NCBI RefSeq assembly: GCF_047663525.1
Contig: NC_092600.1
Location: forward strand, 5,452,001 to 5,516,000
Direction: 5' to 3'
From: Anas platyrhynchos
Lineage: Eukaryota > Chordata > Aves > Anseriformes > Anatidae
DNA: 64,000 nt
Positions 56,301-64,000 of this stretch are shown here, one piece after another (position 1 is the first letter of the stretch; every line of letters starts with the position of its first letter). The notes under the pieces are model-generated. The model saw only the letters and a program-made list of their open reading frames with translations, was not told where the DNA came from and did no database searches. Both the position numbers and the translations under genes were made by a program.

Positions 56301-59300
56301 GCGAAGGGGCAGAAGGAAAGAGGGCAAACACTGCCGTTGATCAAAAGAGAAAGAATGCAGTATTAAAGAGTGAATTTTCATCACAGCAAAAGTTTAAGAG
56401 GAGGCCGTAAAGTTTGGTATTAAAACCACTGTCTCATGGATTTAATAAGGATCTGAAGAAAGAGATGAATTTGCAAGGTAGCAAAAGGTAGAGGTGACAC
56501 AGAGATAAGTTAGTCAAAGCCCAAGACCAACCAAGTGACCCGGAGAAAAGGCAATGGAATGGCAAATTGAAACCAAAGCTGACAGATAAATATTAATCAG
56601 GGAGGAGAGGGGAATCCATGTATTTTTCACAGGGTTCTTAACTAACAACATTAACTCGGAAGGAGCCCAGAGCATCAGAGCGTCTTGGTGCTGCTCTGCG
56701 GCAATCCAGGGGTAAAAGGGGATGGTGAGGGAGGCAGAGATGTTGGCCTGCTTGGTGAATGGGACAGAAAATAATAGCCTGAAGATTATAACATTATTAA
56801 AATGATGCTGCCTAATCCCAGAATAGTCTTCACCTCATCTGAAAAGGAGTATTATTACGGACTTAAAAGGGGCTTTAGAAGAGGGTGATGAAAATGATCA
56901 AAGGGCTGAAAAAACCCTGCTCTGTGAGGAAAGAAAATATATGAGATTATTCATCTTGCAATGGGCATAATAGGGCTCATGATGAAAAGCATATAAAATA
57001 GAGTGATATAATGAAAATATATCACAGACTTCTATTCTTCTTGTCTCAAAACACAGGAATAAGCGGCCATTTGATTCAAATATTGTTAATTTCAAACTGA
57101 TAAAAGGAAATGTCTTATGCAGAAAAAGCATATTATCTCTCTGAACTCGCTGCCACGGATAAACACAGAAACTGGGAATTTAAACAAGGCTGGAGAGCTG
57201 GAAGATGCAGCAAGCACTGAGGCATCAGGAGATGGGGCTGCGAGCAGCATGGGTGCATCGTCGCCAAGTCCTGTGCTCCCCTGGTTTGGCAGTGCCCTTC
57301 ATCCCCAAACTGCCCCAAACTTCCACGCCTCTCCTCCCGTATCACAACTTAATTAGTACCACCACAGCTTTATTCTTCAAAGTGAAGCTAATTCATCAAC
57401 GATCTAATTATTTACCTGCGTAGCACAAATAGAGCTTTCGAAGCATTTTCTCTCGACTGGAAAGCGAAGGCTTTGTTCTTGTTGTGTTTTTTTTTTAATA
57501 CTTTTTATTTGACTGGGGAATAAAAACATGCTGAAAGTGAACAAAATAAGGCACTACAGAAATCAGGGGTCATTAAACCTCAAAATAATTGCAGCTCTAC
57601 AGGATTTTTAAGGGGACACAGCACACTGGGGTACAGAAGTGCATTTCTTTCCCTTTCGCCTTGTTCTCACAAGAGCTAAAGCCAGTGAGTAAAACCCCGT
57701 GAGCTGAAACGACCCCAAGGAAAGAGCTGATGTCCGAGCGCGCAGGACCGCGTTCCTGCGGGTGCTGGTGAGGCCGATCCTTGGTGCTTTAAAGAAACAG
57801 AAAAACCTGAAACACAGCAAATGCCTCGCAGTCTAACAGGAAACCCCTGTTTATTACAACCTAATTGTGTTATTAATGAAACCCAAAGCGCCCACGCACT
57901 CCGCTCCGTGCCGCAGCGCTAATGGCTCTGCTTCCCTCCCAAGTCCATCCAACAGGAATGCCTCCAAGAAGGCAAGCTGATCTTTGCAAAGGTCACCGTG
58001 TTAATCATCACGCCCTTTCTCTAGCAGCAGCTGTCGCTAATTGCCTGTGAAGGAGTCGAGATGAAATTCCTGTTAATCCTCCTCCCAGCATCACTACAAG
58101 CCAACAACATCATCGTGTCCCCCCCCAGATGACCACGAGCCGCGGGCAGCTGATGGACCGGTGAGGTGCGAGCGTAGGGGTGAGAAAAGCAGCTCCTCTC
58201 TGCAAACTGGAGGCTAACTGGTTGATAACTGGTTGATGGGGCACTTCTCCACCTCCCGTCAAAAATGACCATCGCAGTCATTGCTCCGCTGAAGTTACCA
58301 CCAGCCTCAGAACAGCCCAAATCCTGGAACACGGGGAGTTTGTTTAATCAATAACATATGAAGCTTTTGGCACAGCTGAGCATATGAAAGAGTTTTACTA
58401 GAGCAAAATAAAGTACTGCTGTGTTATAAATCAGAGAACACATATGGAAAAGTTAAAGTGCTGTACTAAGTCGCAGAGATATCAAGGAAATCACAGAAGT
58501 TCTGGCTGGAGTCCCTGGCTCCGTTTATGTTAATAGCAGCGAACTTCAATGCAAGTCAGGTTTTACTTCTTTTTTCCAAAAGAGTAACTCATTTGCAATG
58601 CATACAACTGTATTGGAGTGAAAGGATATTTAGAGTGTTCCCTTCACTCACTGCCTGCCTATGTAAATTGTACATCGTGTCTACCTACAGACACGCAGAA
58701 GCAGCTTACAATTTCCCCATTGTACCAATGCCTGATCAGATGCACAATGGTGCTTGTGGGAAGAAGCAGATTTTCAAATCATCACATACTGATCACGGGA
58801 TGAGCTGATCTGAATTGCATTTTGTTTTCGTGGTCTTAAATAATTTGCAGAATGCTTAAAATAAAACTCACACAGAACCTTTTAAAAATTACTCAGCATT
58901 AATATTTGAAGTATTTGTCCCCCAGGGTGCAGGCTCGTAACATGAGCACTTAATGGGGTGCATTTCCTTCTCTCCGGAGAAAAAACAAGACACTGCCATT
59001 AAATAGCACACACAGACCAGCTATAAGTGTTGATGCTATCTGAGGTCTCTTGTTTCATTTTATATGCTAGGATAATTCCTGGGAAGAAAAACATTCTGCT
59101 AAGAGACAAGGAAGACCTGCTTCTCCCTTTTCTCATTCAGCAGCCAAGAAAACATGAGAAACGGTTATCAAATAATGCTGACACCCCCTCCCACAAAGCC
59201 ACACCGGCCAGGCTTCAGAAAAGGCGTGCAGAAAACCCTTCCCTCCTCTCCTCTCCTCGCAGAAAACCTGCCCCAGAAGCACAGCCCCTGCCCGGAGCAG

Positions 59301-62300
59301 CAGCCTGCAGTCACTCGGCTGCTCCCTGCTCACACCCTCAGGGACCAAAGCAGAGCCACGAGGTCTCGGTTACACGCTCGCCAGCCTCGTGCCAGCATTA
59401 TTTCAGCAGAAGCATTATTTATTTCAGCAGATCGGCTCCGCTGCGAGGCAGCACAGATGCTGCGATGGCACAGCGCGGGGGGGCTGCAGGACGTTTCAAG
59501 GGTAGACAATGAACAGCTGGGGGAGGAGGATGCTGACTATGTGGGTGTCTTACTGCTAGGCCCTGGGTTGTTTATTAAATTTTTATTATTCCAAAACGTG
59601 CAGAGCACTCCCCACGCTGTGCCAGCATGCATGCCATCCCATGGCACACCACATCCATGAGCTGGTCCAGCTGGAAAACGAAGCATCCTAACTGCGGGCT
59701 CAATTTTTGGCCAGAGCATCCCGGTGACACAGTTCTGAATGCTGGTGCAAAGGACGTGGAAGCACGTGGGAATGAGGATGCCCTTTTGGACAAGAGCCCA
59801 AGTGGAGAGCAGCTGAAATGGTTTGTGAAACCACAGCCCGAGAGGTGGGGCTCTCCTGCCAGGTCACGTTTACCTAGTGGCTTTAGGACAACTCACCCAG
59901 CCTTGCATCAGGCTGCTTACAACCTCAAAAACCAGGGATGCTTCCCTTCCTGCAGCACGGAACTGCAAGACCACTGCACTGATGCTTAATTTTGTGACTT
60001 AAAATGCAGTTTAGTCCTGGCCTTTGTAAGCGGAGTCACCTCACGCTCTCCGTGAGCGGAGATGCAGCTCCCGCATCTCATTTCCTTAGAACAGGTCTAT
60101 TTAAATGCATTCGTTTTTTCAGCATTTCACACACGGTTACCTTTACTGGTGGCATATATAAGGTAACACTAATTGCTATGTGGGCTGCTGTGGCTCAGTT
60201 TTCCAGACTTTACGCCCAGAGGGAAGCTATGTTGCAGAAAGATTCAATTTGACACGTTTAGCTGCTGCTTGCTGTGGTCATGCTGTCCTGGGGGCTGCCA
60301 GGAGGTCAAAAATCGAGGGAAAACCCCACTGCAGGGAAGCAGGGCTTGGCCTGGCGAGGGGAAAACAAGCAGCATGGCTCACCCAGATGGAAACTGCCCT
60401 TAAAACCTGCAACACAAAGATTTAGAGCCTCTGTTTCATCTGTACGAAGAGGTTTTGTGTTACTGCGATGCCCGGGGAGGCATTTCTGCACTCACACCGT
60501 GTGGGTACCCCTGGGTGCACCCGAATGTTGCCTTACAAATGTTTCCTCACTGCCACGTGGGCTGCTCAGCACCTCGTCTGGTATCGATGGCTGTCCTCTG
60601 AGGACACACAGTAGTTTTTAACAGCTGGCTCATCCCTTGGAGACATCAATGTGAGAAATCACTCTGGGTCAATAGCTCACCCTTGTACCCAGCTCCCCAA
60701 AGCCTCCCGTACGCATATCAGCTTTGTGCTGAAGGATCACTGCTGTGTGTTGCTGTGAAACACCTAATCCAATTTTCTTCATTTTCGTGGATAAAGCATC
60801 GAGATGGGGCAGTCAGCCTGCCACATGCAGCAGCAGAGCTGCACAGCCATCGTCAGACCTGAGCACAGCAGGCAGGTGAGCCCCGGCTCTGCCAGGCGGG
60901 CAGGAGCAGTCGTGGATCCGCAGCCCCTTCTGGGGAACGGCGGCGGTGCTGGCAGCAGGAAGGTTGCCCAAAGGACTTAATTATTTAGATTGAGGGTCAT
61001 GGGAAAGCAAAATGTATAAACTATAACATCGTGAAGCCCATAGCTTCCCTAACGAGGGTAATGGATACCACGAGGAGAGCAGGCGTCTGCCAGCGGTATG
61101 GTACCTGAAACAGAGCTGATGGGTTCTTCTCCCTGAGCCTCAAGCTGATGCAAAATGCTCATGTTTTAACAGTAAGTGTGATGAACCATTAGCATAAATT
61201 ACCAATTTTATAATGAACTCTCCAAAAACATCCTGATGATTTCTTCAGAGCTGTGTTCCAGTTACACACTCCGTTACACTTCAGATTAAATATAAAGCGA
61301 GTCCTGGGATGGGTATCACATCAGAAGTCAGGCTAAATGATCCCGGAGGCCCTTTCCACCTTTGAAATAGATAGAAGTACATATTATTAATATAAAAATA
61401 CATAAGGGAAAGGGCCACATGATCCTCCAGAGAAGGAAAAAGAGAAAAGCTGGTTCAGTTTCCTGGAGAGGGCAGCGATTTACGGATACGAGCATTTCCT
61501 AACCTTGACTTCTTCAGCAACAAGCCCGTGTACTCACATCTCGCTGCTCAGAGGACATCTCGAGCACACAACAAGTAAATTTGTCCAAATGGCTCAGGCT
61601 GGGGCTGCAGCAGCACACAGAGCTTGCTGCTTCCAGCTGTGCTCTGTGTTTGTGGCCGGGCGCTTCCCATAGCCGAGGCTCTTCCATCAGCTGTGGGGCT
61701 GGGGGCCACCACCCCAGGCATGCCATGAAACCCCTATTTCTGCTTTAGTTTCTGTTACAGCTGCCCAAGAGATAGGTGAGCACGGGAGCAACCTAACCCC
61801 CCTGGTGCTTCTTGCTTCAGTACAACAAGGCTGGGAATTGCAGAGTTTGAAAGAGTCAAATTTCCAAGGCTACTGAAACCGTCTGTTCTTGGATTGCTCT
61901 GAGTAATGCTAAAGGATTTGATAGTAAACATCTTTTTATTCTTTTTTTTTGGGGTATAGGGTGTGGGGAGGGACAGAAGCCAACAAAGTGTTCATGAAGA
62001 CACGCTGTCCTCCTCCTCTCCCTCAAATGCTTTTTTGTGCCTCCTGTCCCCTGTACAGAGGGTGTATCAGATGGATTTCAGCAGAGGTATGTTTTCCTAT
62101 TTTAAGGCCAATTAAAAAAAAGAACACAACAAGCATTTAGACAGCACAAGTATTTCCTCTCCGCACTAACAAGCATTTCCTGGCCGAGCAGCTCCGCAAC
62201 ATGGAATACATCTAACAACTTTGTTTTCCCACAATAATATTTTTCCCAACCTTTGGCTGTTGCAGCAGCTTACTTTCCATTTAAGGCCATAATCCCACTT

Positions 62301-64000
62301 GTGGGATAACCCATCCCAGTGGATCTTCACAGATGTAATTACTAAGGCAAAGTCCTAAAACAGAAAAGTGTTGCAACTATTCTTGGGAAGAAATCAGGAA
62401 AGAGAAGAGAGAGAAGCTGAAGAGTTTCCAAATGTTGTAGCTAACAAAGTGTGCCAGAATGGCTCGGTTCCTTTTATTTTTAATAGAACTGGACAGTTAA
62501 ATCAGAAGTTAACACAAGCACATAAACTCGCACTAAACTCTGAGCAGGCTGGCCACAACCCCTGCCTAAACAGGAGGTATGTGCATGCTCGAGAGTTACT
62601 GAAAGCCTTGCCGTGAGGCTCTGGATGGACTGTATATGGCTTTGCTGGAAATAAAAACAAAAAGCAGAGTGGCATCCTGCTCTGCCACTGCTAGCAACAT
62701 TCCCACCAGCCTCCACCAGGCAAAGTGCCAGAGATAAATTCAATAGATTAAACCAAGCAGAGCAACACAACAGATAGGGACGTGCTAATTCCACAGGAAG
62801 AGGCTCGGCAAACGCTGCAGGTCGCAGGCAGAAGCCAGAGAGGGAAAACCTCTCACCCAGCACCGGCTCTGGCCCCAAGCACCGGGCACGAGGTATTTCC
62901 ATAGGGTACAGCGAGCCAGGCAATTTGTACTGTGCTTTGACTGTGTAAATCAGAATTCAAGTAACTTTTATAGCACTCTAGCTCTTCCTTAAAGTTTATT
63001 TTTCATTACTGCATGCACTTGATGCCCTGGGTGAGATGCCCTATGAAGCTCTTAGGATGCCTGATGAAAGACAGAAAGTTGGAAGCGCTTTGGGCAAACC
63101 AGACCCACACCTTCGGTGCCTGCACTGAGAGCTTTCGGGAATACCCAGCCTTACAGGAATGGATTTCAAACGAGAAGAGCAGTTGGCAGGCTCCAGCAAG
63201 TAGAAAAGCACACGCACATAAAGGATTGGGAGCTGTGCACGAGCTAATGGAGCAAGCAGAAAATGACTGGGCATGCTCTCTGGGCTCAGGGACCGCTTCC
63301 TTTACGACAGACAGTAATGTCTCATTACAGGAGAAACAAATACAATAAAGATGAATATTCCATCTTCCCCCGGCTGCACTTTAAGCGCTAAGCCAATACG
63401 AATTCTCAGGTTATATTTCACAAAAATAGCTCCTCCAAAAAAAAAAACTGCTGGCGGTGCAGCAAGGCAAATTTCATTTCAAAGATAAATCCTACATTCT
63501 TCGTAGGCAGATGTTAAAATATATCAGGCTTTATCCTAACAGCCCCTTCCTGGACCAAAAGGAGGCACAGAGAGAATTTATAACCAAAAAGTTTCTTCTT
63601 TCACCCCACCTTCCCTACATGCTCACCGCGGGGCTCTGCAGAGTCAGTGCAGCCTCAGCCCAGTACTTGGGATCAGCAGGAAAACACTTGGATGGTAAAA
63701 CTACGTTGATGCTGTGGTGGCTGCCATCACAGCACGCACTCAGTTCCACTTCTGCGTGGAGGTGAGACCAGCACAGCCCACAGCTGACAGTCACAGCCCC
63801 GTCAGGGCACCTGGGCATGGCGCCAAAGCAGCCCAGCAGCTGCCAGGGGGTTCCTGGCATCTGGGGCTGTGCTGAACACGGGGCTGTGCCAGGACGCTGT
63901 AGCACAGCTGCTTCTAGCTCAATTTACCTGCACGGTTCCATGGAAGCTCCCACAAGCTGGCACGTGCAACAGCCTTAAAGCTGCCCCTGGGAGCAGTGCT
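50394..64000 (-). other. MGAT4B: MGAT4B intron 1 (incomplete, at least 13.6 kb)
   Basis: No segment encodes the expected signal-anchor (human starts MRLRNGTFLTLLLFCLCAFL) and no CpG island appears, so exon 1 should lie beyond the window. I see no nested gene. There is one degraded CR1 end near 61.3 kb and several segments rich in ATTA, HNF- and TCF-like motifs (51.75-51.92, 54.38-54.56 and 57.84-58.08 kb) that may be regulatory. An independent gene here cannot be excluded, but none of the open frames looks coding. Confidence 0.65.
61305..61375 (+). repeat. Degraded CR1 3' end
   Basis: The + strand contains GTCAGGCTAAATGATCCCGG followed by AGGCCCTTTCCACC. This resembles the CR1 consensus CTAGATGATCTCCAGAGGTCCCTTCCAACC with several substitutions, reading in the sense direction. 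The usual terminal ATTCTGTG repeats are not preserved, so this is an old copy. Confidence 0.55.

Noticed and set aside
1-64000. CRISPR arrays, bacterial operons, phage or endogenous retrovirus genes
   Set aside because: The window is vertebrate intron-exon DNA. I found no regularly spaced repeats and no gag, pol or env-like frames.

Overview
This window is vertebrate nuclear DNA, almost certainly from a bird. Genes are split by GT-AG introns, the only clear interspersed repeats are 3' fragments of avian-type CR1 LINEs, and repeat density is very low. The gene order CANX > MAML1 > LTC4S > < MGAT4B is the order known from human 5q35, so this is a conserved syntenic block. The CR1 copy near 26.3 kb resembles copies I associate with waterfowl or other non-galliform birds, but the species call is weak.

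Layout: (1) 1-~1.9 kb is the last coding exon and 3' UTR of calnexin (CANX, +). (2) ~3.15-4.3 kb is a CpG-rich promoter and exon 1 of MAML1 (+), the Notch co-activator. Its five coding exons run to 21,998, followed by a ~3.5 kb 3' UTR ending near 25.46 kb. (3) 25.5-28.6 kb is intergenic, with one CR1 fragment. (4) LTC4S (+, 28,617-35,291) has five exons encoding a complete 150-residue leukotriene C4 synthase; both functional arginines, R31 and R104, are at the human positions. (5) Only ~0.3 kb separates the LTC4S and MGAT4B poly(A) signals, which converge tail to tail. (6) MGAT4B (-, 36,832-50,393) has fourteen coding exons giving all of the Golgi GnT-IVb enzyme except its short N-terminal cytoplasmic/membrane-anchor exon. 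That exon must lie beyond 64,000, so intron 1 fills the last 13.6 kb or more.

The genes are neighbours but do not form one pathway: calnexin is an ER lectin chaperone, MAML1 a nuclear Notch co-activator, LTC4S a nuclear-envelope/ER eicosanoid enzyme and MGAT4B a Golgi N-glycan branching enzyme. All exon boundaries were placed by hand from splice signals, reading phase and recalled human protein sequences.

I found no undescribed biological system. The points most worth checking are an apparent GC-AG intron in MGAT4B, two upstream ORFs and an in-frame NAGNAG acceptor in MAML1, a proline-rich insertion in MAML1 exon 1, the unusually long MGAT4B intron 1, a 31-bp tandem duplication in LTC4S intron 1, and several intronic segments that look like conserved enhancers.
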